A stretch of 64,000 nt of DNA. Source: Flavobacterium phragmitis. Lineage in GTDB: Bacteria; Bacteroidota; Bacteroidia; Flavobacteriales; Flavobacteriaceae. Below, in pieces: positions 44,697-53,784 of this stretch. Position numbers and translations under genes: made by a program. Position 1 is the stretch's first letter. Every line of letters begins with the position of its first letter. The notes beneath the pieces are model-generated. The model saw only the letters and a program-made list of their open reading frames with translations. It had not been told where the DNA came from and made no database searches. The stretch lies in the NCBI RefSeq assembly GCF_900112575.1, contig NZ_FOMH01000007.1, positions 308,999 through 372,998 on the forward strand, given 5' to 3'.

Positions 44697-44819
44697 GTGA
44701 CACGGATAAAACAGATTTACTTCGTAAAAACGCGGATAAAAACGGATTTTATAAAGATTTATAAAAAAATCCGTCCTAATCCGCGTCTTCGTGTTAGCGA
44801 ATCAGTGTCATCCGTGTAC
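44697..44819. repeat. CGGAT word-built hairpin
   Basis: Concentric pairs: GTGACACGGAT with ATCCGTGTAC at the rim, CGCGGAT with ATCCGCG inside, and ACGGATTTTATAAAG with AAAAAATCCGT at the core. CGGAT occurs at least three times on the left, ATCCG three times on the right. Occupies the rest of the 351-base gene-free stretch 44509-44859. Confidence 0.7.
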
Positions 44820-44859
44820 AATTTTCAAAATTAGCACAAGTAATAGATGATAGTCAGAT

Positions 44860-46311
44860 TTATTTTTTTAGAAGTTCCGCTAAAGCTTTTTTTCCGCCTT
44901 CATTAGAAGGATCCAATTCAACCGATTTGGTGTAGTTTGCAATAGCCAGTTTTTTATCGCCATCGGCTAAGTAAGCTTCGCCTAAACTATCATAAACATT
45001 TCCAGATTTAGGGAAAGTTGCAACATTAATTTTAAAGATTTCGATTGCTTCTTTCTTTTTTCCGTCTTGTAATAATTGATATCCAACACGATTCATGTCG
45101 TTTTCTTTAATATTATAAGTTGGATCATTTTTTAATTTGTTATAAGAGTCTACTCCAGCTTTTGTTCCTTTATTGGCGAATGTTTCAAATAATTCGAAAG
45201 CTAATGATCTCTTTGGCTGTTCAAACTTTTGGTTATAAAGAATTGCACGAATCGATTCGTTCATTTCGCCTAAAACCGTTCCGCCAGTATTATTCAATAA
45301 AACAATTAAATTTTTATCTGAAGGATAACGTGAGATAATAGTATTAAAACCATTAATTCCGCCTCCGTGACCAATAGTTTTTAATTTTCCTTTATCTCCA
45401 TTGTCTACTTCGTCAATAAACCAGCCATAGCCATAAGCAGGTCTTCCCAAGCTGATGTAAGGCTTAAATAACGATTCCATTGATTTTGCTGAAAGAAGTT
45501 TAGTCGTATATAATGCCTGATCCCATAAATATAAATCTTCAACAGTAGAATACAAAGATCCGGCAGCATATGGAATACTCATGTCAACATAAGCGGCATT
45601 GGTAATTATTTTTCCTTTTCTTTCGTATCCGGCAGCTCTGTTTTTTAAAATTACATCGCTGTGATCGTAACCAGAATTAACCATTTTTAAAGGAGTAAAA
45701 ATAACTTCCTGCAAATATTGCTCGTACGTTTTACCAGTTACTTTTTCGATGATATACCCTAACAAAAAGTATCCAGAATTACTATAACTGAATTTTTCGC
45801 CTGGTGTAAATTCTAGAGGAAGACTTGAAAATGTTTTTACAAAAGCTTCAGGAGTATAATAATTTCGAGCTTTGTCTTTAAAGAAATTTGGCGAATCGGT
45901 ATAATTTGGAATTCCTGAAGTATGCGTTAATAAGTGATGAGTGGTAATTTTATCTCCGTTTTCTTTTGGGTAATCTGGAAGATAAGTAGTAATGGGAACA
46001 TCCAGTTTTAGTTTTCCCTCTTCGGCTAGTTTTACAATTAAAAGAGCTGTAAATTGTTTACTTATAGAACCTAATCTAAATTTTGTATCAGGCTGGTTTG
46101 GAATATTCCATTCCATATTCGCTTGACCAAAACCTTGTTGAAATATAACTTTTCCATGCTCTGCTACGAGTGCAGAGCCATTAAATTGTCCGTATTCGTT
46201 GTATTTGCTAAGAAGTTCTTCTATTTGTTTTGCTTTACTTTGTGCAAGAATGGCAAAAGAAAAGAGTTGAAGACCAACACAAAGTACAATTAGTTTGATT
46301 GATTTTTTCAT
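44860..46311 (-). CDS. Serine hydrolase (beta-lactamase/PBP4-like) with TPR tail
   Basis: 483 residues. Signal peptide 1-23 (ILA-QSK). The penicillin-binding fold carries SxxK as Ser82-Ile-Ser-Lys85, the tyrosine motif FSYSNSGYFLLGY and a final HGGGINGF box in place of KTG. The last ~80 residues hold TPR-like helices (GKKKEAIEIFKINVATFPKSG, ADGDKKLAIANYTKSVELDPS), a common extension in Bacteroidota. Likely a periplasmic esterase or D-aminopeptidase; not a proven beta-lactamase. Confidence 0.88.
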   Translation of the reverse strand: MKKSIKLIVLCVGLQLFSFAILAQSKAKQIEELLSKYNEYGQFNGSALVAEHGKVIFQQGFGQANMEWNIPNQPDTKFRLGSISKQFTALLIVKLAEEGKLKLDVPITTYLPDYPKENGDKITTHHLLTHTSGIPNYTDSPNFFKDKARNYYTPEAFVKTFSSLPLEFTPGEKFSYSNSGYFLLGYIIEKVTGKTYEQYLQEVIFTPLKMVNSGYDHSDVILKNRAAGYERKGKIITNAAYVDMSIPYAAGSLYSTVEDLYLWDQALYTTKLLSAKSMESLFKPYISLGRPAYGYGWFIDEVDNGDKGKLKTIGHGGGINGFNTIISRYPSDKNLIVLLNNTGGTVLGEMNESIRAILYNQKFEQPKRSLAFELFETFANKGTKAGVDSYNKLKNDPTYNIKENDMNRVGYQLLQDGKKKEAIEIFKINVATFPKSGNVYDSLGEAYLADGDKKLAIANYTKSVELDPSNEGGKKALAELLKK

Positions 46312-46517
46312 AATGATTGATAATTATGGATTTTGGATTAATAAATGATTCGTTTTTGATTGATGATTGAAACTTTGTAACAAAAAGATATTCAGTAGAT
46401 TAAAACTAAAGTACGATTTTTTTTACTTGCAATAAATTAATGCTCTCAAAAGTTTAGACGATTATTTTTTGATTTGGTTTCATAAATCAATCAGTTTTTT
46501 CACTTTTATTTTAAAAT

Positions 46518-47003
46518 TTAATCCAAATTATCCTGAAAGGCTTTGTGTTCATAACTGATAACCCTTTTTAGTTTCCAATTTTTACCTTTTCGTTCCCAAA
46601 TATGAATGAATTTTCCAGTTAGATGCGGAATATCGTTAGACAAAAAGGTGTGTTCGCCAATTTGTAAAGCGCCAAAATCACCTAGTTTTTCAACCGTGCA
46701 GAAATTTAACTTTCTTGTCACTTTTTGAAAACGAGTTTGTCTTCCAATTAAATCTTTTACATTTTCACCTCTAGAGATGTTTAAGCCATATTGGTCATCG
46801 TAGAATTCGATATCATCGGCAATTATTTTTCTAAAAAGAGCAGCATCACATTGGTTAAAAGCATAATCAAAAAGCTGATGATCCATTTCGATAATTTCGT
46901 TATGTAAAAGGTTTTTTCGGATATGTTCATTTTTCGTATAGGCAAGTGCCTGCCTGCTTAAAAACAGCATAAAAAGTACTAATGTATTGATCATCGGTAT
47001 CAT
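46518..47003 (-). CDS. Stand-alone NTF2-like protein, paralogue of neighbour's N-domain
   Basis: 161 residues. N-terminal hydrophobic stretch (NTLVLFMLFLSRQALA) is a likely signal peptide. The body is NTF2/SnoaL-like: DHQLFDYAFNQCDAALFRKIIADDIEFYDD and ending HIWERKGKNWKLKRVISYEH. It matches the first domain of the next gene (LFDIGFNTCNINPFENLFSNELEFYHD ... WKLKRSLSYNH). It is 17 bases downstream of that gene and probably co-expressed. Role unknown. Confidence 0.78.
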   Translation of the reverse strand: MIPMINTLVLFMLFLSRQALAYTKNEHIRKNLLHNEIIEMDHQLFDYAFNQCDAALFRKIIADDIEFYDDQYGLNISRGENVKDLIGRQTRFQKVTRKLNFCTVEKLGDFGALQIGEHTFLSNDIPHLTGKFIHIWERKGKNWKLKRVISYEHKAFQDNLD

Positions 47004-47020
47004 ATTTTATGGTTTAACAT

Positions 47021-48550
47021 TTACTTTGTTTCTATGGAAATTATTCGGTTTCCAATTTCTCCTAGATAATGTTGAATTGTCTTTTCATAAACTTTATAAC
47101 CATCATCAACATTGGTAAAGATGATTAAACCTTGTTTGGTTTTTGGAAGCATAAAAACAATCGTTTGAACACCTTTGTCTGCACCGCCATGCGATAAAGC
47201 ATAATTTTGATTCCCGAGATCGTAGATTTCAAAACCCAATCCAAAATATTTATCTTTTTTAGTTGCAATCTGATGCGAAATCATTTCCTCAAAAACTTTT
47301 GGACTTAAACCATCGCTGTTCATTACGCTGCAAAGGAAGTTACCGTAATCTTCAATGGTAGTCAATAAATCATCGGCAGCATTTGCAGTTTTATTTTTTG
47401 TGGGTTCGTAAGCATTTCCTTGATTATCATAATTTATGGCATATCTGGAAAGATCGATTTTATCATTCCAAATTAGCTGTGAATCATTCATTTTTAATGG
47501 AGTAAAAATTAATTCTGATGCCAATTGATCTAAAGTTTTATGAAATTTCTTTTCCAGAGCTTTTCTTAGATATTCAAAACCTTCTCCTGAATATTGATAT
47601 TGGGTTCCTGGTTTAAATTTGAAATCCAATTTTTTAGATTCATTTAAATATCTCCAATTCGGAAAACCAGTTTGATGACTCAAGACAAATCTCGTTGTCA
47701 GCAGTTTTAAATAAGGATCTTTTGCAATATCTGGATCTGTCCAATACTTCGAAAGTGGTTCGTCTAAATCCCATTTTCCCTGACTGATTAATTTTAAGGT
47801 TACAATTGCTGTAACAGGTTTAGTTAGCGAAGCAACATTCCAGATTGTATTATAAGGAGCAGAAACATTTCTTTTAAGATTGCCAAAAACCTTTACCTGT
47901 TTTAGTTTTCCATCAGAAATAATTCCGATTCCTAAAGTCGGGATATTGTTTTCTTTCAGCCATTTTTCAGTTTCTTGTTCGTCATCAAAAAGATTTGTCT
48001 TTTCTTCCTCTGAATTTACTTCTTGGTGATTGTAGCTTAGAGAACGTTTCAATTTCCATGCGTTGTTTTCTAAAATCCAAAGATGTGTAAATTGAGCGTT
48101 ACCCACTAATTTTTCATTTTCCTTCAAAAAAGGTTTTCCTTTTTTTGTTGTATTTTCATAAAATTGATGAGTTCCATTTTGAATGGCGCCGTATAAAATA
48201 CCCTTTTTATACAATGGATAAATTTTTGTGCTTCCTGAAACTAATTCTCTTCTGGATCTATACGTTTCTGTTGAACCGCACAACCCGCTTTTGAAGACTT
48301 TTAAAAAATCAGCTTTGTTCGAAACTCCATCTTTATCATGATAAAACTCAAGTTCATTGCTGAATAGATTTTCAAATGGATTTATGTTGCAGGTATTAAA
48401 ACCAATATCAAATAAAAGACTGTCTTTTGACATAATGGTTTTGTACAATTCAGAATTTTTAGCTTCTTGTGAGTGTCCAAATTGAATTTGAAAGAGTAGC
48501 ATTCCAGCTAAAATAGTTTTTAACGGAAAAAAAACGTGATTGATTTTCAT
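47021..48550 (-). CDS. NTF2-like domain fused to beta-lactamase-like serine hydrolase
   Basis: 509 residues: signal peptide (about 1-27, HSQEA), NTF2-like domain (about 40-178), linker, then a penicillin-binding-fold domain (about 195-500). The SxxK is Ser241-Leu-Thr-Lys244 (NVASLTKPVT), the tyrosine motif is YQYSGEGFEYL, and the third box reads SHGGADKG. The fusion of a small cone-shaped binding domain to an exported hydrolase is unusual to me; the neighbouring gene encodes the same small domain alone. Probably periplasmic. Confidence 0.85.
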   Translation of the reverse strand: MKINHVFFPLKTILAGMLLFQIQFGHSQEAKNSELYKTIMSKDSLLFDIGFNTCNINPFENLFSNELEFYHDKDGVSNKADFLKVFKSGLCGSTETYRSRRELVSGSTKIYPLYKKGILYGAIQNGTHQFYENTTKKGKPFLKENEKLVGNAQFTHLWILENNAWKLKRSLSYNHQEVNSEEEKTNLFDDEQETEKWLKENNIPTLGIGIISDGKLKQVKVFGNLKRNVSAPYNTIWNVASLTKPVTAIVTLKLISQGKWDLDEPLSKYWTDPDIAKDPYLKLLTTRFVLSHQTGFPNWRYLNESKKLDFKFKPGTQYQYSGEGFEYLRKALEKKFHKTLDQLASELIFTPLKMNDSQLIWNDKIDLSRYAINYDNQGNAYEPTKNKTANAADDLLTTIEDYGNFLCSVMNSDGLSPKVFEEMISHQIATKKDKYFGLGFEIYDLGNQNYALSHGGADKGVQTIVFMLPKTKQGLIIFTNVDDGYKVYEKTIQHYLGEIGNRIISIETK

Positions 48551-48620
48551 TGTGTGATGGATTGATGATTTTGCAAAAGTAATTCAATCAAAAATCACAA
48601 AATTGTACAAAAGCGAAATC

Positions 48621-49412
48621 TTATCTTTTTTGAGAAAGAAAATACGAATCGGGATCAAACATTTTCGGCGTTGTTTTGGTCACATCTTTGAATTTTTTAA
48701 TAAAATGTGACTGATCAAAATACTTATTGTAAAGAGCGATTTCGGTTAGACTCATCTTTTCTAAATCGGCATTCACCATTTGGTCAACCGATTTTCTAAA
48801 CTTTAAAATCTGAATGTATTTTTTAATGGTTAATCCTGTCGCAGCTTTAAATTTAATTTGCAATAAACGCTGTGAACTCTTCAACGTCAAACTAATTTCA
48901 GAAACCGAAATATCTTCATTTGATTTAATAAAATCGGCTATTTTTTCAATACTGTTTTTGTTCGGATTTGCATTGGATAATTCTTCAAAATAAAGATTAA
49001 TGGTTTCTAATAAAGTTTCAATATCAATATTAATCTCAATTTTAAAAGGTAATTCTGAAGCGTCAATTTTTAGAATCGAATCTGTAAAATTACCTAAATC
49101 ATATTTTGGAAACATCGAAAGTGTCCACGCATGAAGTTGCATAATGGTGACTTTAGTTTTGGGCTGTATATTAACCAGAACTTTATTGGTCATTTGAGAA
49201 CAAAAGTAGATTCCTTCGTTCATTTCGTATTTGTTTTTACTGGTATGAACTTCGATTCCGTTTCCAGTTACAATGGCGAGATTAAAACAGCCATTTGGTA
49301 AAACGAGTTTGTTTTCAATCAGGCTTTCGCCGATGCTGTTATCCAGACACCAAATTTTATTGATGAACCTTTCTGTTTTTTGAGATACGTAATGTTCTGA
49401 GTATAACTGCAT
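48621..49412 (-). CDS. AraC-family transcriptional regulator
   Basis: 263 residues. The C-terminal ~100 residues contain two helix-turn-helix units: SVSEISLTLKSSQRLLQIKFKA and MSLTEIALYNKYFDQSHFIKKFKDVT with the AraC signature ending TPKMF. The N-terminal ~130 residues are a divergent beta-sandwich sensor-like domain (LVLPNGCFNLAIV). It lies 70 bases upstream of, and on the same strand as, the fused hydrolase gene and may regulate it; that is inferred from position. Confidence 0.85.
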   Translation of the reverse strand: MQLYSEHYVSQKTERFINKIWCLDNSIGESLIENKLVLPNGCFNLAIVTGNGIEVHTSKNKYEMNEGIYFCSQMTNKVLVNIQPKTKVTIMQLHAWTLSMFPKYDLGNFTDSILKIDASELPFKIEINIDIETLLETINLYFEELSNANPNKNSIEKIADFIKSNEDISVSEISLTLKSSQRLLQIKFKAATGLTIKKYIQILKFRKSVDQMVNADLEKMSLTEIALYNKYFDQSHFIKKFKDVTKTTPKMFDPDSYFLSQKR

Positions 49413-49486
49413 TTTTTAGTGGTCTACTATAAGATTCAATGAGTTGAAATTTATAGACCAAAATACAGTTTTTCTAAATCATTCTT

Positions 49487-50083
49487 CTAAATAAATTCCC
49501 CAAAATAATCTCGTTTAGTATTTTTCCATTCTTCCAAAATAATACTATAATAAACATCATCTCTGCTTTTTCCTTCAGAATCGATATAATTGTTTCGGAA
49601 CAAACCTTCTTTTAATGCACCCAGATTTTCAATAGCTCTTTGTGATCTTTCGTTTTCAAGATCGGCACTGAATTGGATTCTTCTAAACTGAATTTGTTCA
49701 AAACCAAAATGCAGCAACTCATATTTGCAGGCTTTGTTTAATCCCGTTCCCTGAAAATCTTTACCGTACCAGGTCCAGCCAATTTCGCATTTTTCACTTC
49801 CATGATTGATATAACCGTAACGAGTACTTCCCGCAACTCTGTCAGTTGCTTTATCAATTGTCAGAAAAGGATAGCAAATTCCATCTGCTTTTTGTTTTAA
49901 TGTAGTTTGAATATAGTTTTCGAAATCCTGATCATTTCGAACATACATTCCCATGTATTTCCAGATTTCATCATTAAAAATAATTTCTTTGAGTTCAATG
50001 TTTCTTTCATTCTCAAAAGGGATTAATAGTACTCTTTCGTTTTCCAGAATAATTTCAGATTGTAAAAGTTCGCTGTTCATCAT
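49487..50083 (-). CDS. GNAT acetyltransferase, RimJ/RimL-type
   Basis: 198 residues. The RimJ/RimL-like layout is visible: VRNDQDFENYIQTT, YGYINHGSEKCEIGWTWYGKDFQGTGLNKACKYELL (acetyl-CoA loop at Q-G-T-G-L), IQFSADLENERSQRAIENLGALKEG and DVYYSIILEEW. Such enzymes acetylate N-terminal or small-molecule amines; target unknown. Single gene, transcribed away from the Flavo-1-like element. Confidence 0.87.
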   Translation of the reverse strand: MMNSELLQSEIILENERVLLIPFENERNIELKEIIFNDEIWKYMGMYVRNDQDFENYIQTTLKQKADGICYPFLTIDKATDRVAGSTRYGYINHGSEKCEIGWTWYGKDFQGTGLNKACKYELLHFGFEQIQFRRIQFSADLENERSQRAIENLGALKEGLFRNNYIDSEGKSRDDVYYSIILEEWKNTKRDYFGEFI

Positions 50084-50186
50084 TTTTAATTTAATTGTGA
50101 GATAGATCGTTGTGGTTGAAGCTAATTTAGTTCTTTTGAAAATCTAAATAAATTGAATAAATCAGGATTTTGTTATGAAAACGGAT

Positions 50187-50283
50187 GCGCATGAGGGATA
50201 GAGGCGGTATCCTTTTATGAAGTGAAACGGAATAAAAGATATAGCCGAAAGCCCGACCCCGCTTTTTTTGCGGGGACATGCCC
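50187..50283 (+). ncRNA. Flavo-1-like structured element
   Basis: GCATG (50189-50193) closes with CATGC (50277-50281). Inside are GGGATAGAGGCGGTATCC, a variable AT-rich hairpin (CCTTTTATG to AATAAAAGATATAG), the conserved-looking ATAGCCGAAAGCCCG, and a CCCCGC(T7)GCGGGG stem. From memory this matches the ~100-base element widespread in Flavobacteria that I associate with the Flavo-1 RNA motif; I could not check it. It lies 98 bases before kmo on the same strand. Confidence 0.55.
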
Positions 50284-50380
50284 AGCTAAATATTAGACTT
50301 TATAGGCAAATATTTCCTTTATTTTAAAGCTCATGTGTAATTATTAGTTATTTTTACGACCCAATATTAGATTATCCCTG

Positions 50381-51724
50381 ATGCAAACTTCACTAAAAAT
50401 TGCAGTTGTAGGTTCTGGACTTGTAGGATCACTGCTGGCAATTTATCTTAAAAAAGCCGGTCACATCGTTCATGTATATGATCGTAGTCCCGACATTCGT
50501 CAGATTAACTTTTCTGGCCGTTCTATTAATCTAGCAATGTCTAATCGTGGCTGGAAAGCTCTCGATGCTGTAGGTGTTGGAGATTCAGTGCGTGAGATTG
50601 CGATTCCTATGGACAAACGGGCGATTCATTTAGTAGATAAACTGAATTTTCAAAACTATGGACAGGAAGGAGAATCTATTTATTCAATTTCAAGAGGGAA
50701 ATTAAATCGCAAAATGATTGATCTTGCCGAAGCTGCCGGAGCCGAATTTCATTTTGAACAAAAAGTTTGGGACGTAACTTTAAATGATGCAACGCTTCAT
50801 ATTGGCGAAAGTGAAAGAGGCGAGTGGGAGGAAAGAAAATTTGATATGGTTTTTGGTGCCGATGGAGCATTTTCTAGAATCCGCCACAGAATGCAGCGTC
50901 AGAGCATGTTTAATTATTCTCAGGAATTTTTAAACATGGGATACAAAGAATTAAATATTCCAGCCAATCCAGACGGAACACATAAACTGGATAAAAACTC
51001 TTTTCATATTTGGCCAAGAGGAGAATATATGCTAATTGCACTGCCAAATCTGGACGGAAGTTTTACCTGTACTTTATTTATGCCTTTTGAAGGAGAAAAC
51101 TCTTTTGAATCGCTTACAGATCGTAAAAAGGTAGAAGATTTCTTTGAGAAAAACTTCCCAGACTCGATAGAGGTAATTCCGGAATTGGCAAATGATTTCT
51201 TCAAAAATCCAACCAGTACTTTGGTAACCATGAAATGTTTTCCGTGGACATTTGAAGATAAAATTGCTCTAATTGGAGACGCTTGTCATGCTATTGTTCC
51301 GTTCTATGGACAAGGAATGAATGCCGGCTTTGAAGATATCACGGTTTTAAACGAAATGATTGAAAAGTATGGGGACGATTGGAAAAAAATCTTCACTGAA
51401 TATCAAATTTCGCGTAAACCAAATGCTGATGCAATCGCAGAGCTTTCGTATCGAAATTTCTTAGAAATGAGTACTAAAACAGCAGACGAAAAATTCTTGC
51501 TACAAAAGAAAATAGAAAAAGTCTTTTCAGATAAACATCCAGACAAATGGATTCCGCTTTACAGTCGTGTAACTTTCAGTGATCGTCCGTATGCCGAAGC
51601 TTTGGCAATTGGCGATTATCAAAACGGAATTATGGAAGAAGTTTTAAGAATGGATAATATTGAAAACATTTGGAATACTCCAGAAGTTGAAAACAAAATT
51701 TTAGAATTACTTCAAAAGAAATAA
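50381..51724 (+). CDS. kmo: Kynurenine 3-monooxygenase
   Basis: FAD-dependent hydroxylation of kynurenine to 3-hydroxykynurenine. 447 residues. The FAD Rossmann motif VGSGLVGS is at 10-17, the second FAD motif GADGAFSRIR in the middle, and LIGDACHAIVPFYGQGMNAG near 310-330, which is the KMO version of the GD motif. A tail of hydrophobic residues for membrane anchoring, typical of the eukaryotic enzyme, is not evident. It acts on the same pathway as kynU 14 kb upstream. Confidence 0.94.
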   Translation: MQTSLKIAVVGSGLVGSLLAIYLKKAGHIVHVYDRSPDIRQINFSGRSINLAMSNRGWKALDAVGVGDSVREIAIPMDKRAIHLVDKLNFQNYGQEGESIYSISRGKLNRKMIDLAEAAGAEFHFEQKVWDVTLNDATLHIGESERGEWEERKFDMVFGADGAFSRIRHRMQRQSMFNYSQEFLNMGYKELNIPANPDGTHKLDKNSFHIWPRGEYMLIALPNLDGSFTCTLFMPFEGENSFESLTDRKKVEDFFEKNFPDSIEVIPELANDFFKNPTSTLVTMKCFPWTFEDKIALIGDACHAIVPFYGQGMNAGFEDITVLNEMIEKYGDDWKKIFTEYQISRKPNADAIAELSYRNFLEMSTKTADEKFLLQKKIEKVFSDKHPDKWIPLYSRVTFSDRPYAEALAIGDYQNGIMEEVLRMDNIENIWNTPEVENKILELLQKK

Positions 51725-51733
51725 AATTATTTG

Positions 51734-51880
51734 AACCATATAAGTTATATAAGTTCATTTAGTATACTTAGTGTAAGTTATAAACCCGACAGGTTTTTAA
51801 AACCTGTCGGGTTTAATTTTTTCAAGACATATTTAAAGTGCAACCAAATAATTAAATGAACTAATATGACTTATATGGTT
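51734..51880. repeat. CCATATAAG element with nested CCCGACAGG hairpin, copy 3
   Basis: Outer arms 51734-51761 and 51853-51880 (AACCATATAAG at one end, CTTATATGGTT at the other; inner TTCATTTA/TAAATGAA) with a few changes. Within the loop sits the palindrome AAACCCGACAGGTTTT (51782-51797) with 51799-51814. Two repeat families are thus nested, between the convergent kmo and HerA-like genes. Confidence 0.85.
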
Positions 51881-51886
51881 GAAAGT

Positions 51887-53404
51887 TTATTTTTTAAATA
51901 TTTTGTTCAATACGCCAAAAACACCTCGTATAAAAGTAGCGCTGGTTACGACTTTTAAAACCGATTTTCCAACAACTGTAGCCGTACTTGGTTCAGATTT
52001 TGAAGATCTAGTTGGGGCTTGTTCTTCCTGTTGTGCTGCAACTTCAGCGGCTTCGGTTAGTTTTTTGGTTAGGATTTCAAATGCACTTTCGCGATCAATC
52101 TCTTCGGCATATTTTTTTACGAGTTTTGATTTACCGTTTATTTCGTCAATTTCAGAAGCAGATAAAATATCCATTCGGCTTTGAGGAGCGCGCATCATGG
52201 TCGCAACAAGCGGAGTTGGAACCCCTTTTTCGTTAAGTGCTGTAACCAATGCTTCTCCAATTCCTAAACTCGTTAATAATTCATCCGTTTTATAGAATTC
52301 AGAAGTTGGATAATTGTCAGCGGTTTTTTTAATGGCCTGACGATCGTTAGCCGTAAAAGCTCTCAAAGCATGCTGAATCTTTAACCCCAATTGAGCCAAA
52401 ACACCACTAGGAACGTCCATCGGATTCTGAGTTACAAAATACACGCCGACACCTTTAGAACGAATTAATTTTACAATAGTTTCAATTTGTTCTAACAATG
52501 CTTTGCTTGCCTCATTAAAGATTAAATGCGCTTCGTCTATAAAGATTACTAGTTCTGGCTGATCAGCATCTCCTTTTTCCGGCATCTTTTGATAAATTTC
52601 TGCTAAAAGGCTTAGCATAAAAGTAGAAAACAGTTTAGGTTTATCCTGAATATCCGTCAAGCGGATGATATTTACGTAACCTTTACCGTTTTCATCAATT
52701 CGCATTAAATCATCGGTTTCAAAAGACAATTCACCAAAGAATAAATCACCGCCTTGTTGTTCTAGTTCAATAATTTTTCGAAGAATGGTTCCAGTAGTTG
52801 CAGTTGAGATTTTACCGTAATTTGCTGTAATTTCATCTTTGCCTTCCTCAGTAATATAATTAATTACTTTTTTAATGTCCTTTAAATCCAATAAAGGCAT
52901 TTGATTATCATCACAATATTTAAAGATAACCGCTACAACTCCTGCTTGAGTATCATTAAGATCTAAGATTCTGGAAAACAGAACAGGACCAAATTCAGAA
53001 ACTGTAGCGCGAAGTCGGACTCCGTTTTGTTTTGACAAAGACATCAATTCAACAGGAAATGCAGATACACTATAAGGGAGGTTTATCTTAGCATGTCTTT
53101 CTGTAATAAAACCTTCTTCTTTTCCTTCTTTTGCAATACCACTAAAATCCCCTTTTATATCCATCATTAAAACAGGAATTCCGGCATTTGAAAGTTGTTC
53201 TGAAAAGACCTGAATTGTCTTGGTTTTTCCTGTTCCAGTTGCTCCTGCAATTAATCCGTGACGATTTAAAGTTTTTAATGGAATCTTAACATGAGCTTCC
53301 GCAAGTGGCTCACCGTCAAGGATTGCGCCCCCAAGAATAATGCTGTCCCCCTTAGAAGAATATCCTTTATTTATAGCTTCAATAAAATTATCTTTTTTAT
53401 TCAT
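51887..53404 (-). CDS. HerA/YjgR-like ATPase (DUF853)
   Basis: 505 residues. Walker A GATGTGKT (54-61) and Walker B ELVIFIDEAHLIF (about 278-290) with an arginine-containing RSKGVGVYFVTQNP segment mark a HerA-FtsK-type ATPase. The family (DUF853, YjgR) is widespread and of unknown function. A charged C-terminal tail (AAQQEEQAPTRSS) ends it. Single gene. Confidence 0.9.
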   Translation of the reverse strand: MNKKDNFIEAINKGYSSKGDSIILGGAILDGEPLAEAHVKIPLKTLNRHGLIAGATGTGKTKTIQVFSEQLSNAGIPVLMMDIKGDFSGIAKEGKEEGFITERHAKINLPYSVSAFPVELMSLSKQNGVRLRATVSEFGPVLFSRILDLNDTQAGVVAVIFKYCDDNQMPLLDLKDIKKVINYITEEGKDEITANYGKISTATTGTILRKIIELEQQGGDLFFGELSFETDDLMRIDENGKGYVNIIRLTDIQDKPKLFSTFMLSLLAEIYQKMPEKGDADQPELVIFIDEAHLIFNEASKALLEQIETIVKLIRSKGVGVYFVTQNPMDVPSGVLAQLGLKIQHALRAFTANDRQAIKKTADNYPTSEFYKTDELLTSLGIGEALVTALNEKGVPTPLVATMMRAPQSRMDILSASEIDEINGKSKLVKKYAEEIDRESAFEILTKKLTEAAEVAAQQEEQAPTRSSKSEPSTATVVGKSVLKVVTSATFIRGVFGVLNKIFKK

Positions 53405-53784
53405 GTTTTTATTTGTAATTTAGAGTGTTATATAAGTATAGCTCTGTTTTCGGGCGTTTTTTATGTGTTTTTTTTAGTAAGAAAAAGCTTTTTTTGATTG
53501 AAAAATTAATAAAAAAAAAATTCGCAGCTTTTTAAGAAGATATCAATGGAATCTTTGAATATTTACTAAAACGTTGTAATTTTTCTAATTATCGTCCCTT
53601 TTTTTGTTTTATCTAAAAAATGATGTCGGCAATTTAATGAGATATTTTTTAAATTGAAGTTAAATTTCGGTCAATAAAATTAAAAAAAGTTTTTTTATTT
53701 AAACTAAACGTATAAATTTGCTCCTCTACAAGTTAAATATAACTAAAAAATAAAAATTATTTAAAACTATTAAAATTAAAAAAA
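53405..53784. other. Gene-free spacer upstream of exbB
   Basis: A 380-base, very AT-rich spacer between divergent genes. Apart from the exbB -7 element at 53713 I see no clear structure or repeat. Confidence 0.5.
53713..53720 (+). promoter_or_regulatory. -7 element of exbB operon
   Basis: TAAATTTG, perfect -7 consensus, about 65 bases before the exbB ATG. No TTG at the proper distance. Confidence 0.55.
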
